A stretch of DNA of 64,000 nt from an uncultured Prevotellaceae bacterium (lineage in GTDB: Bacteria > Bacteroidota > Bacteroidia > Bacteroidales > Bacteroidaceae): contig OMZS01000008.1 in NCBI GenBank assembly GCA_900315565.1, positions 50,163-114,162 on the forward strand. Direction: 5' to 3'. The notes beneath the pieces were generated by a model that was not told where the DNA came from, searched no databases, and worked only from the letters and a program-made list of their open reading frames with translations. A program made the translations under genes and the position numbers. Every line of letters starts with the position of its first letter. The first letter of the stretch is position 1. Positions 42,561-51,113 of this stretch are shown piece after piece.

Positions 42561-43103
42561 ATGATTGACCAGATAATTAGCTACAACAAGACATTCGTGG
42601 CACAAAAAGGCTACGAGAAGTACATCACGGACAAGTATCCCGACAAGAAGCTGGCCGTGCTTTCGTGCATGGACACCCGGCTAACCGAACTGCTGCCGGC
42701 AGCTCTCGGACTGAAGAACGGCGACGCCAAGATTATCAAGAATGCTGGCGGACTGGTGATTTCGGCATTCGATTCGGCCATGCGTAGTCTGATTGTGGCC
42801 ATCTATGAGCTGGGCGTAGAGGAAATCATGGTGGTGGCTCACTCGAATTGCGGAGCATGCCACATGAGTTTCGACCATTTTCACCACGAAATGAGAGCCC
42901 GTGGCGTGAAAGACGAGACGCTCGACACCATACAGAAATGCGGCATCAACCTGCATCATTGGCTCGAGGGATTTAAAGATACGCCCGAGTCTGTCCGCAA
43001 GACCGTGGAGACCATCAAGACCCATCCGCTGGTTCCAAAGGACATAGCGGTGCGGGGCTTTATTATTGATTCAGAAACAGGCGAACTGGAAGAAATAAAA
43101 TGA
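42561..43103 (+). CDS. Beta-class carbonic anhydrase-like protein
   Basis: The 180-residue protein has the zinc-binding motifs of beta carbonic anhydrases: SCMDTRL (Cys, with the Asp-Arg dyad) and HSNCGACH (His and Cys). It would hydrate CO2. The start gives MIDQIISYNKTFVAQKGYEK, the typical short N-terminus of this subgroup. The stop overlaps the next start (ATGA at 43100-43103), so the lipoprotein gene downstream is translationally coupled. Confidence 0.9.
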   Translation: MIDQIISYNKTFVAQKGYEKYITDKYPDKKLAVLSCMDTRLTELLPAALGLKNGDAKIIKNAGGLVISAFDSAMRSLIVAIYELGVEEIMVVAHSNCGACHMSFDHFHHEMRARGVKDETLDTIQKCGINLHHWLEGFKDTPESVRKTVETIKTHPLVPKDIAVRGFIIDSETGELEEIK

Positions 43104-43471
43104 GACATATTTTTTTTTCGCTCGTATTCATAGCCTTGCTCTTATGCTCGTGCCATGATCAGAAAACCGACTCGGCCCAGCCGGCTGCCATCACGGCAGA
43201 AATGGCCTACGAAGGAGTCAACAACTATTGCCATAACGAGTACGACTGGAGTGTGGCCGAGAGCAATCCCTCCATCATGTATGTGGAAATGGGAGAGGAG
43301 ACGGCATCAGAATACAAGGTGATATTCCGTAGTTATACGGGTGCTTTCGTGTATTTTTATGTCGAGAAAACAAGTGGCACGACGAGAATGATAGAGTATG
43401 TTCCAACCCTTGACGTAGAAAGCGAAGCGGGTACCATCAATTTGTTCGATTACCTGGAGAAGAAAGAATAA
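43100..43471 (+). CDS. Small lipoprotein of unknown function
   Basis: The 123-residue protein has a signal peptide with lipobox (IALLLCSCHDQ) and a short acidic domain (AYEGVNNYCHNEYDWSVAES). It overlaps the carbonic anhydrase stop codon by four bases. I recognise no family. Confidence 0.75.
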   Translation: MRHIFFSLVFIALLLCSCHDQKTDSAQPAAITAEMAYEGVNNYCHNEYDWSVAESNPSIMYVEMGEETASEYKVIFRSYTGAFVYFYVEKTSGTTRMIEYVPTLDVESEAGTINLFDYLEKKE

Positions 43472-43487
43472 TAACAGAACAAGAAAC

Positions 43488-43757
43488 ATGACCATCGGGA
43501 AAATGATAATAAAAGTGAAACAATGGCTGCAGTCGTTGTCGTTCAGGACGGGTGTGATAGTCTTGCTCTGCTGCATTCCTTTCTATATCCTGTCGTTCGC
43601 CCAGATGCTTTTGCCCATCAGCGTGGCGGCCAAGGGCGTCTTGTGGACTGTGCTTTTCGGGATGGCAAAGACCTGCCAGTATGGAGGCCTGACGATACTC
43701 GGAGTTGAGGGCTACAAACTGCTGAAAAACAAATTCAACCTTTCAAGTAAGCAATAA
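43488..43757 (+). CDS. Small membrane protein, 89 residues
   Basis: The protein has two hydrophobic segments (TGVIVLLCCIPFYILSFAQM and AAKGVLWTVLFGMAKTCQYG) and basic ends. It begins 16 bases after the lipoprotein gene, so it is probably the last gene of the map-carbonic anhydrase-lipoprotein run. The function is unknown. Confidence 0.72.
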   Translation: MTIGKMIIKVKQWLQSLSFRTGVIVLLCCIPFYILSFAQMLLPISVAAKGVLWTVLFGMAKTCQYGGLTILGVEGYKLLKNKFNLSSKQ

Positions 43758-44099
43758 AAGCAATAGGAGCTGTTTTACTCTGTGTGAGATGATTTTTTTC
43801 TGTGTGAGATGATTCTCATTGCGTGCACAACTCCCTTCCGCGCCTCAGCGTGAAGAAACCCTGCATGAGAAAAGATTGTTACTATACATATCGTCAATAG
43901 GCTCTGTTCTTCGTTCTGTCCTATTGATAATTACGGCCTTGTGGGTGGTTAATGGTGAATAGTTGTGAATAGATGGAAAGGGCGATTTGTAAAAACTGAT
44001 TCGATTATTTGCGAATGTCATATCCTTTGATTACCTTTGCACTCCGAAAAAGAAATGACTTGTAAGCATTCGGCCATTTTCTAAAGGATTGTATATAGA
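43758..44099. other. 342-base spacer with direct and inverted repeats
   Basis: There is no gene here. CTGTGTGAGATGATT occurs twice at a 20-base period (43780-43794, 43800-43814). TCAATAGG (43894-43901) faces CCTATTGA (43920-43927). The tsaD promoter lies at the right end. Confidence 0.8.
44008..44039 (+). promoter_or_regulatory. Promoter of tsaD
   Basis: TTTG (44008-44011), a 20-base spacer and TACCTTTG (44032-44039) lie 60 bases before the tsaD start. Confidence 0.78.
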
Positions 44100-45131
44100 A
44101 TGACTGACAGACATATTTATATATTAGGTATAGAGTCGAGCTGCGACGACACGTCGGCCGCTGTGCTCAGAGACGGTGTGCTGCTGTCGAATGTGACGGC
44201 CTCGCAGGCTGTTCACGAGGCTTACGGCGGAGTGGTGCCCGAGCTGGCTTCGCGAGCCCACCAGCAGAATGTAGTACCCGTGGTTGACCAGGCCATCAAG
44301 CAGGCAGGCATCACTAAGGAGCAGCTCTCGGCGGTGGCCTTTACGCGAGGCCCCGGACTGATGGGGTCGCTGCTCGTTGGCGTAAGCTTTGCCAAGGGCT
44401 TTGCACGTGCGCTGGACATTCCGATGATTGACGTGAACCACCTGCAGGGGCATGTGATGGCCCATTTCATCAAGGAGAGCGACGACGATGAGTCGGCTCC
44501 TCCGCTACCGTTTCTTTGTCTGCTGGTGAGTGGTGGCAACTCGCAGATAGTGAAGGTGAACGCCTACAATGATATGGAGGTGCTCGGGCAGACTATTGAC
44601 GACGCGGCTGGCGAAGCTATCGACAAATGCTCGAAGGTGATGGGCCTGGGCTATCCTGGCGGCCCCATCATCGACCGGCTGGCGCGGCAGGGCAATGCTC
44701 ATGCCTATCAGTTTGCCGAGCCTCACATACCCGGACTTGACTATAGTTTCAGTGGACTGAAAACGTCGTTCCTCTACAACCTGCGCGACTGGGTGAAGGA
44801 GGACCCTGACTTTGTGGAGCACCACAAGGAGGACCTTGCCGCCAGTCTGGAATTTACCATTGTGGATATCCTGATGAAAAAACTTCGCTTAGCGGCCAAG
44901 CAGACGCGCATCAGACATATTGCCGTGGCGGGAGGCGTATCGGCCAACACTGGGCTACGAAATGCCTTTAAGGAGCATGCAAGGAAGTACGGGTGGAAAA
45001 TCTACATCCCCAAATTCAGCTATACCACCGACAACGCAGCCATGATTGGCATTACGGGCTATTACAAGTTTCTCGACGGGGTGTTCTGCCCCATCGACGC
45101 CCCGGCTTTCAGCAAGGTAACGTTTGAGTGA
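44100..45131 (+). CDS. tsaD: tRNA N6-adenosine threonylcarbamoyltransferase
   Basis: The 343-residue enzyme transfers the threonylcarbamoyl group to A37 of tRNAs that read ANN codons. Motifs: ILGIESSCDDTSAAVLRDG, the metal-binding HLQGHVMAHF, PFLCLLVSGGNSQI and VAVAGGVSANTGLR. The length is typical. Its TGA stop is directly followed by a short heptamer repeat run. Confidence 0.97.
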   Translation: MTDRHIYILGIESSCDDTSAAVLRDGVLLSNVTASQAVHEAYGGVVPELASRAHQQNVVPVVDQAIKQAGITKEQLSAVAFTRGPGLMGSLLVGVSFAKGFARALDIPMIDVNHLQGHVMAHFIKESDDDESAPPLPFLCLLVSGGNSQIVKVNAYNDMEVLGQTIDDAAGEAIDKCSKVMGLGYPGGPIIDRLARQGNAHAYQFAEPHIPGLDYSFSGLKTSFLYNLRDWVKEDPDFVEHHKEDLAASLEFTIVDILMKKLRLAAKQTRIRHIAVAGGVSANTGLRNAFKEHARKYGWKIYIPKFSYTTDNAAMIGITGYYKFLDGVFCPIDAPAFSKVTFE

Positions 45132-45162
45132 GTTAGGAGTTAGGAGTTAAGAGTTGGGAGTT
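45131..45162. repeat. Heptamer repeat run (AGTTAGG) after the tsaD stop
   Basis: Four heptamers (AGTTAGG, AGTTAGG, AGTTAAG, AGTTGGG) plus AGTT start at the last base of the tsaD stop codon. They are the same family, in the opposite orientation, as the array at 13671-13808. Confidence 0.85.
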
Positions 45163-45200
45163 TTATCATTATGCATTATGCATTTATCATTATGCATTAA
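45163..45200. repeat. ATGCATT-type repeat
   Basis: ATCATTATGCATT occurs twice, separated by TATGCATT-type sequence. The core ATGCAT is palindromic. Confidence 0.8.
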
Positions 45201-45212
45201 AATATTATTGTC

Positions 45213-45719
45213 ATGGAATTTGAGAACAAAGTGTTGAGTAGTGAGATACAGCGCATTATGTACGAGGCTGGTCTTACGCTTTCGACTGCCGAGAGTTGTA
45301 CGGGCGGTCATATTGCCGAGTCGATTATTGCCGTGCCGGGCTCTTCGGAGTATTTCAAGGGTGGCATCATCAGCTATACCAACGAGATTAAGGAGCGCTT
45401 GCTGGGCGTTGACCCTCAGCTGATAGCCGAGAAAACAGCCGTATGCGAGGAGGTGGCCATTGCCATGGTGCGAGGCGCCAACAAAGCCATGCATACCGAC
45501 TATGCCATTGCGGCAACGGGCATTGCCGGTCCTGGAGGCGGCACGAAAGAGATTCCCGTGGGCACCATCTGGCTGGCCTGTGGCTCGTCGGACGAGATTG
45601 AAACTTTCAAAATAGAAGAAGATGAGGGGCGCGACAAAAATCTGGCCAATGCCACCAGCAAAGCGCTGCATCTTTTCTTGGGTTTTCTGAACAAACACGT
45701 GACTAAAACCGAGGAATAA
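45213..45719 (+). CDS. CinA C-terminal domain protein (nicotinamide-nucleotide amidase)
   Basis: The 168-residue protein is the stand-alone CinA C-terminal domain, as in E. coli PncC, which deamidates NMN to NaMN. It shows LSTAESCTGGHIAESI, GGIISYTNEIKERLLGV and IAATGIAGPGGGTKEIPVGT. The N-terminal CinA half is absent, so this is the short form, not a truncation. It lies after tsaD with repeats between them. Confidence 0.92.
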   Translation: MEFENKVLSSEIQRIMYEAGLTLSTAESCTGGHIAESIIAVPGSSEYFKGGIISYTNEIKERLLGVDPQLIAEKTAVCEEVAIAMVRGANKAMHTDYAIAATGIAGPGGGTKEIPVGTIWLACGSSDEIETFKIEEDEGRDKNLANATSKALHLFLGFLNKHVTKTEE

Positions 45720-45804
45720 GCCGCTGAAAACGTCCTTAAAGCACGCAAAGGAGAGGAAAAAAGAGAAAAAAATCCTTAAATAGAAGGATTAATTAAAGAA
45801 TTAT

Positions 45805-45835
45805 TTTGTTATTCCAAGAAAAGTTTGTAATTTTG
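45805..45835 (+). promoter_or_regulatory. Consensus promoter of the ribosomal protein operon
   Basis: TTTG (45805-45808), a 19-base spacer and TAATTTTG (45828-45835) match the full Bacteroidetes consensus. rpmB starts at 45888. Confidence 0.85.
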
Positions 45836-45887
45836 CACCCTGTTTGGAATAGGTATCAAAAAACGAAAACAAAAAATTCAGATAGAA

Positions 45888-46151
45888 ATGTCGAAAATTT
45901 GTCAGATTACAGGCAAGAAGGCACAGATCGGAAACAATGTGTCTCACTCAAAGCACCGCACAAAGAGAAGCTTTGACGTAAACTTGTTCAGCAAGAAATT
46001 CTACTATGTGGAGGAAGAGTGCTGGATTAGACTTAAGATTAGCGCTGCTGGTCTTCGTCTTATTAACAAAATCGGCTTGGACGCAGCCTTGAAGCAGGCT
46101 GTTGACAAAGGCTACGTTGACTGGAAGGACATTAAAGTAATAGGAGACTAA
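45888..46151 (+). CDS. rpmB: 50S ribosomal protein L28
   Basis: This 87-residue ribosomal protein starts [20 protein letters not shown] and contains the L28 signature [13 protein letters not shown]. It leads the rpmB-rpmG-DUF4295 operon behind a consensus promoter. The Bacteroidetes form is slightly longer than the E. coli one. Confidence 0.97.
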   Translation: MSKICQITGKKAQIGNNVSHSKHRTKRSFDVNLFSKKFYYVEEECWIRLKISAAGLRLINKIGLDAALKQAVDKGYVDWKDIKVIGD

Positions 46152-46156
46152 GCACT

Positions 46157-46348
46157 ATGGCATCGAAGAAAGCTAAAGGAAACAGAGTTCAGGTCATTTT
46201 GGAATGTACCGAAATGAAGAATAGTGGCATGCCGGGCACCAGCCGTTACGTAACGGTTAAGAACCGCAAAAACACTCCTGAGAGAATGGAACTGATGAAG
46301 TATAATCCCATCCTGAAGAAGATGACTCTTCACAAGGAAATCAAATAA
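46157..46348 (+). CDS. rpmG: 50S ribosomal protein L33
   Basis: This 63-residue protein contains [20 protein letters not shown] and ends in [16 protein letters not shown], typical of L33. Most zinc Cys of the C+ form are absent (one Cys only), so it is the zinc-free form. It starts five bases after rpmB. Confidence 0.96.
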   Translation: MASKKAKGNRVQVILECTEMKNSGMPGTSRYVTVKNRKNTPERMELMKYNPILKKMTLHKEIK

Positions 46349-46360
46349 TTATTAGTACAC

Positions 46361-46519
46361 ATGGCAAAGAAAACCGTTGCTACCCTCCACGAAGGTTCGA
46401 AGGATGGTCGCGCTTACACAAAGGTTATCAAAATGGTGAAGAGTCCAAAGACCGGTGCTTATGTTTTCGATGAGCAGATGGTTCCCAACGAGGCAGTAAA
46501 GGACTTCTTTAAGAACTAA
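46361..46519 (+). CDS. DUF4295 family small protein
   Basis: This 52-residue basic protein (MAKKTVATLHEGSKDGRAYT, ending in VKDFFKN) matches DUF4295, which in Bacteroidetes regularly follows rpmG. It starts 12 bases after rpmG and is followed by a terminator. The context suggests a ribosome-associated role, but none is established. Confidence 0.9.
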   Translation: MAKKTVATLHEGSKDGRAYTKVIKMVKSPKTGAYVFDEQMVPNEAVKDFFKN

Positions 46520-46549
46520 TCTTCGCAAAAGATAAAGGAAATGCAAAAT

Positions 46550-46588
46550 GGCCGCAACCCAAAAGGTTGACGGCCTTTTTTATTTTTA
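46550..46588 (+). terminator. Terminator of the ribosomal protein operon
   Basis: GGCCGCAACC (46550-46559) pairs with GGTTG.CGGCC (46565-46575), followed by TTTTTTATTTTT. Confidence 0.92.
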
Positions 46589-46623
46589 TCTCGAAAAAAT
46601 GTGCCATTATCAATAAAAATTGC

Positions 46624-46631
46624 TACCTTTG
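46624..46631 (+). promoter_or_regulatory. -7 box of ftsY
   Basis: TACCTTTG lies 18 bases upstream of the ftsY start at 46650. Confidence 0.75.
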
Positions 46632-46649
46632 TGGCAAATTGTATAATTT

Positions 46650-47606
46650 ATGGGTTTATTCGGACTTTTTACCAAAAACAAAAAAGAAACGCTCGACAAA
46701 GGCCTGGAGAAAACCAAGCAGAGCGTATTCGACAAACTGGCTCGTGCTGTGGCTGGCAAGTCGAAGGTGGACGACGACGTGCTCGACGACCTTGAAGAGG
46801 TGCTCATCACTTCGGACGTCGGCGTTGACACCACGTTGAAAATCATTCAGCGCATCGAAGAGCGAGTGGCGCGCGACAAATATGTGTCCACCTCTGAGCT
46901 CAACCGTATCTTGCGTGAGGAGATTGCCGCTTTGCTCTCGGAAAACCATACCGACGACAACGAGAACTGGGATTTGCCCGCCGATCATCGTCCTTATGTC
47001 ATTCTGATTGTAGGCGTCAACGGCGTGGGCAAGACCACTACTATCGGCAAACTGGCTTACCAGTTCAAGCATGCGGGCAAGAAAGTCTATCTGGGTGCTG
47101 CCGACACCTTCCGTGCCGCCGCCGTTGAGCAGCTTTGCATCTGGGGCGAGCGCGTAGGAGTGCCAGTAGTGAAACAACAGATGGGGTCTGATCCCGCCTC
47201 GGTAGCCTACGACACGCTCTGCTCGGCCAAGGCGAACGGTGCCGACGTGGTACTCATCGATACAGCCGGACGCCTGCACAACAAGGTGGGGCTGATGAAT
47301 GAGCTGAAGAAAATCAAGGACGTGATGAAGAAAGTGCTTCCCGAGGCTCCCGACGAGGTAATGCTCGTGCTCGACGGCTCCACCGGACAGAATGCCTTCG
47401 AGCAGGCCAAGCAGTTCTCGGCCGTTACCAACATTACAAGTCTGGCCATTACCAAACTCGACGGAACGGCCAAGGGCGGAGTGGTGATTGGCATCAGCGA
47501 CCAGCTCAAGGTGCCCGTAAAGTATATAGGACTGGGAGAGGGCATGGAAGACCTGCAGCTGTTTAATAAGACGCAGTTTGTTGATTCCCTGTTCAAGAAC
47601 GACTAA
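46650..47606 (+). CDS. ftsY: Signal recognition particle receptor FtsY
   Basis: The 318-residue GTPase receives SRP-bound ribosomes at the inner membrane. It has a helical N domain and a G domain with GVNGVGKTTTIGKLA, DTFRAAAVEQL, DTAGRLHNK and TKLDGTAKGG. The acidic A domain of the E. coli protein is missing, as in many Bacteroidetes. rimO begins 21 bases after its stop, so the two may be cotranscribed. Confidence 0.97.
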   Translation: MGLFGLFTKNKKETLDKGLEKTKQSVFDKLARAVAGKSKVDDDVLDDLEEVLITSDVGVDTTLKIIQRIEERVARDKYVSTSELNRILREEIAALLSENHTDDNENWDLPADHRPYVILIVGVNGVGKTTTIGKLAYQFKHAGKKVYLGAADTFRAAAVEQLCIWGERVGVPVVKQQMGSDPASVAYDTLCSAKANGADVVLIDTAGRLHNKVGLMNELKKIKDVMKKVLPEAPDEVMLVLDGSTGQNAFEQAKQFSAVTNITSLAITKLDGTAKGGVVIGISDQLKVPVKYIGLGEGMEDLQLFNKTQFVDSLFKND

Positions 47607-47627
47607 CCCTAACATGAAGGAGCAAGC

Positions 47628-48926
47628 GTGGTAAGGAATCAGATTGACATCATTACGATGGGCTGTTCGAAGAACCTTGTCGATAGCGAGTTGCTGATGA
47701 AGCAATTCGAGGCCAACGGTTTCACCTGCAAGCACGACAGCAAACGCCCGAACGGTGAGATTGTGGTGGTCAATACGTGCGGATTCATCAACGACGCCAA
47801 AGAAGAGAGTATTAACACTATTCTCGAGCTTGCTCAAGCAAAGCAAGAAGGCCGCATCAGCAAGCTCTTCGTCATGGGCTGCCTCTCACAACGATACCAG
47901 CAACAGCTGGAGAAACTCATTCCAGAAGTTGATAAATACTACGGCAAATTCAACTACAAGCAGTTGCTTTACGACTTGGGAAAAGCCGAGGTAAAGGAGT
48001 GTAGTGGAGTGCGCCATCTTACCACTCCCCGTCACTACGCTTATCTGAAAATCAGCGAGGGCTGTGACCGCCATTGTGCCTATTGTGCCATACCCATCAT
48101 TACCGGCAAGCATGTCAGCAGGCCGATGAACGAGATTCTCGACGAGGTGCGACGGCTGGTGAGCCAGGGCGTGAAAGAGTTTCAGGTGATAGCCCAGGAA
48201 CTTACTTACTACGGCATAGACATTGACGGTCACCAGCACATAGCCGAGCTGGTGGAAGCCATGGCCGACGTGCCGGGAGTGAAATGGATTCGTCTGCACT
48301 ATGCCTATCCAACTCATTTCCCCTACGAACTGCTTAGGGTGATGCGCGAGAAACACAACGTGTGCAGATACCTCGACATTGCCCTGCAGCACATCTCCGA
48401 CCACATGCTCACGGCCATGCGCCGCCATGTGACCAAGGCTGAGACTTATGAGCTTATACGCCGTTTGCGCGACGAGGTGCCGGGCATTCATCTGCGCACC
48501 ACCCTGATGGTGGGATTTCCAGGAGAGACAGAGGCCGATTTCAACGAGCTCATGGAGTTTGTGCGCGTGGCCAGATTCGAGCGCATGGGAGCCTTTGCCT
48601 ATTCGGAGGAAGAAGACACTTACAGCGGCATTCACTATACCGACGATGTACCGGCAGAGGTGAAACAAGCCCGGCTCGACAAGCTCATGGCGTTGCAACA
48701 GAACATTAGTGCCGAAATAGAAGCCGAGAAAGTGGGCAGCGTTATGCAGGTTGTTATCGACCGAAAAGAAGGAGACTACTATATTGGCCGCACAGAGTTC
48801 TGCTCGCCCGAGGTTGACCCTGAAGTGCTGATACCTGCCCACGATAGGGCCCTGCGGGTGGGAAACTTTTACCAAGTGAAAATTACTCATTCAGAAGAAT
48901 TTGATATATACGGAATTGTGCAATGA
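47628..48926 (+). CDS. rimO: Ribosomal protein S12 methylthiotransferase RimO
   Basis: The 432-residue radical SAM enzyme methylthiolates an Asp of ribosomal protein S12. The N-terminal cluster Cys lie in TMGCSKNLVDSE, NTCGFINDAKEES and VMGCLSQRY. The radical SAM site is SEGCDRHCAYCAIP (C-x3-C-x2-C). A TRAM domain ends the protein. Translation starts at a GTG. The stop overlaps the HU gene start (ATGA at 48923-48926). Confidence 0.96.
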   Translation: MVRNQIDIITMGCSKNLVDSELLMKQFEANGFTCKHDSKRPNGEIVVVNTCGFINDAKEESINTILELAQAKQEGRISKLFVMGCLSQRYQQQLEKLIPEVDKYYGKFNYKQLLYDLGKAEVKECSGVRHLTTPRHYAYLKISEGCDRHCAYCAIPIITGKHVSRPMNEILDEVRRLVSQGVKEFQVIAQELTYYGIDIDGHQHIAELVEAMADVPGVKWIRLHYAYPTHFPYELLRVMREKHNVCRYLDIALQHISDHMLTAMRRHVTKAETYELIRRLRDEVPGIHLRTTLMVGFPGETEADFNELMEFVRVARFERMGAFAYSEEEDTYSGIHYTDDVPAEVKQARLDKLMALQQNISAEIEAEKVGSVMQVVIDRKEGDYYIGRTEFCSPEVDPEVLIPAHDRALRVGNFYQVKITHSEEFDIYGIVQ

Positions 48927-49216
48927 ACAACAAGGATTTCATAGCAGAGTTGTCGAGACGTATGGGATTTACGCAAGACGACACCCAGAGAGTTATGCGC
49001 ACAACAATTGATGCCATGAGCCAAAACCTGCAAAACGGAGATACCGTGTTGCTGCCCAATTTTGGTACCTTTGAGGTGAAAAAACGCATGGAGCGCGTGG
49101 TGGTGAATCCTTCTACCCGCAAACGAATGCTGGTGCCGCCAAAACTGGTGCTGGGCTTCAAGCCTGTGGCTGCTGTCAAGGAGAAACTAAAGAATGGAGG
49201 ACAGGCAAATGAGTAA
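48923..49216 (+). CDS. HU-family DNA-binding protein
   Basis: The 97-residue nucleoid protein has the HU/IHF fold: MNNKDFIAELSRRMGFTQDD and DTVLLPNFGTFEVKKR, with the arm region VVNPSTRKRMLVPPKLVLGF. It overlaps rimO by four bases upstream. Downstream, the HU-LysM membrane protein starts eight bases before its stop. The tight coupling suggests it may pair with the HU domain of that protein. Confidence 0.92.
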   Translation: MNNKDFIAELSRRMGFTQDDTQRVMRTTIDAMSQNLQNGDTVLLPNFGTFEVKKRMERVVVNPSTRKRMLVPPKLVLGFKPVAAVKEKLKNGGQANE

Positions 49217-51104
49217 GATTTCTATTTCCGACCTTGCAAAGACCGTTGCAAAAAAGCACAAAATGACCATCCGCGAAAGCGAAAAGTTCATCGCGGAGTT
49301 TATTGACGTGGTGAATAATGGCCTGCGATACGATAAACAGGTGAAAATTAAGGGGCTGGGCACCTTCAAGGTGATTGACACCAAAAACCGGAAAAGCGTC
49401 AATATCAAAACCGGCGAAGCTATCGTGATTGAAGGTAGGGGAAAAATCACTTTTACTCCTGAGAACACCCTTCGCGACCTTATTAACAAACCCTTTGCCC
49501 AGTTCGAGACCGTTGAGCTCCACGAAGGTGTCAGTTTCGACGATATTGAGCAGGATATGTCCCCCGTCAATGAGGAAGACCCTGACAATGCCGACTTGAT
49601 GCCCGATAGCCTTTTGGAAGCTGTTGAACCCCAAGTTACAGAAACAGTTGATGATATTCTTCCTGTACAGGAAGAGCCTGCACCCGTTGTTGAGGAATAT
49701 ACAGCTTCTGTTGTTGAGGAACCTGCAGCTCCTGTTGTTGAGGAACCTGCAGCCCCCGTTGTTGAGGAACCTGCTGCTCCTGTTGTTGAGGAGCCTACAG
49801 CTCCTGTTGTTGAGGAACCTGCAGCTCCTGTTGTTGAGGAACCTGCAGCTCCTGTTGTTGAGGAGCCTGCAGTTTCTGTTGTTGAGGGACCTGCTCCCGT
49901 TGTAGAAGAGGCTGCTCCTGTAGTCGCTTTGGCTGCTATTCAAAATGCACAAAGAGAAGAAGAGAGTATCGTAGAGCCAGCCGAAGACAATATCGTGGAG
50001 CCGGTCGAAGAGAATGAAATAACAGAAACGAACCAAGGCGAAGAGGAAATAATAACACCCGAGGAACCCGAAGTACCTATTGAACCCGAAGTACCTGTTG
50101 AACCCGAAGTACCTGTTGAGCCCGAGGTACCTGTTGAGCCCGAGGACCCCAACACCTCATCCCCATCCGAACCCGAGCAGGAGTCGAGAGTGAACCCCAA
50201 TATCTTTGAAGACCGAAAAGCCACTTTGTTGCAGCAGTATCGCGACATGAACGAGGAGCTGGAGTATCAGCTGGAGCGCCAGAAGAACAGTAAGAAATGG
50301 CTGGCCTTGATTTCGTGCATCTTGATTGCCGCCGCATGTGTGGGAGGCTATTATGCCGGTTCGAAAATCACAGGCGACAGGCTCACAGAGCAATATCAGT
50401 CGATGCTCGTCGATAATGTCTCGCAAGACTCCATCGAGCGCGCCATGGCTGTGGAGGCCAAAGCCGACTCGTCGGCCAAAGCTGCCCAGATAGCCAAACT
50501 ACGCGAGGAGACCGATTTGAGGCGAAAGGCACGACAGCAATCGGCGCAGACCAATACCGCCTACGAGACGGCTCGTGAGCGTGCAAAAGAAATTGCCAGC
50601 ATAAAGGCACAACAGGAAAAAGCAGAACAAGAAAAATACGAGGCTGAACTGAAAGCAAAGGCCGAGGCCCGTCAGGCTAAGTTGCAAGCCGAGGCAAAGA
50701 AAAAAGAAGCGGCACAGGCTGCTGTCAAACTGAATGCCCAGAAAGCTGCTGCTGCCAAGCCTGCTGCTGCCGCCAAACAAGTTGCTGCCAAACCCGTAAC
50801 CACCACCACTAAGCCTGCCGCTCAACCCGCAAAGGCAGCTCCACCCAACAAGGTGATACCCGTTTCGTCGTCGAAATACGACGAGATGAGCGCCGCCGTC
50901 AGGCTGGGAGCCTATCGCATAGTGGGTATCGACCAGACCGTTACGGTCCGTAAAGGCCAAACGCTCAAGTCTATCTCTAAAGCATTCTTCGGACCGGGAA
51001 TGGAGTGCTACGTAGAGGCGCTGAATGGCGGAATCAAGGAAGTATCTGAAGGCCAGAAACTCAAAATACCTAAATTGGAACTGAAAAAGAAAAGCAAGAA
51101 ATAG
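49209..51104 (+). CDS. HU-domain, single membrane segment and LysM protein
   Basis: The 631-residue protein has an HU-like domain at about 1-95 (MSKISISDLAKTVAKKHKMT, VKIKGLGTFKVIDTKNRKSV) and an acidic Pro/Val/Glu linker (120-330) built from PVVEEPAA octamers and VEPEVP hexamers. A single membrane segment covers 363-383 (KKWLALISCILIAAACVGGY). Next comes an Ala/Lys/Glu-rich coiled coil (about 410-550) and a C-terminal LysM-like domain (TVRKGQTLKSISKAFFGPG). It would hold DNA on the inside and peptidoglycan on the outside. An ATG at 49194 is a possible alternative start. Confidence 0.85.
   Translation: MSKISISDLAKTVAKKHKMTIRESEKFIAEFIDVVNNGLRYDKQVKIKGLGTFKVIDTKNRKSVNIKTGEAIVIEGRGKITFTPENTLRDLINKPFAQFETVELHEGVSFDDIEQDMSPVNEEDPDNADLMPDSLLEAVEPQVTETVDDILPVQEEPAPVVEEYTASVVEEPAAPVVEEPAAPVVEEPAAPVVEEPTAPVVEEPAAPVVEEPAAPVVEEPAVSVVEGPAPVVEEAAPVVALAAIQNAQREEESIVEPAEDNIVEPVEENEITETNQGEEEIITPEEPEVPIEPEVPVEPEVPVEPEVPVEPEDPNTSSPSEPEQESRVNPNIFEDRKATLLQQYRDMNEELEYQLERQKNSKKWLALISCILIAAACVGGYYAGSKITGDRLTEQYQSMLVDNVSQDSIERAMAVEAKADSSAKAAQIAKLREETDLRRKARQQSAQTNTAYETARERAKEIASIKAQQEKAEQEKYEAELKAKAEARQAKLQAEAKKKEAAQAAVKLNAQKAAAAKPAAAAKQVAAKPVTTTTKPAAQPAKAAPPNKVIPVSSSKYDEMSAAVRLGAYRIVGIDQTVTVRKGQTLKSISKAFFGPGMECYVEALNGGIKEVSEGQKLKIPKLELKKKSKK
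49680..49890 (+). repeat. In-frame 24-base tandem repeats in the HU-LysM gene
   Basis: The unit CCTGTTGTTGAGGAACCTGC plus AGCT encodes PVVEEPAA and occurs about eight times with few changes. A second run of 18-base units (VEPEVP) follows at about 50068-50141. The copy number could change by slippage without shifting the frame. Confidence 0.85.
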
Positions 51105-51113
51105 CGTGCGGCT

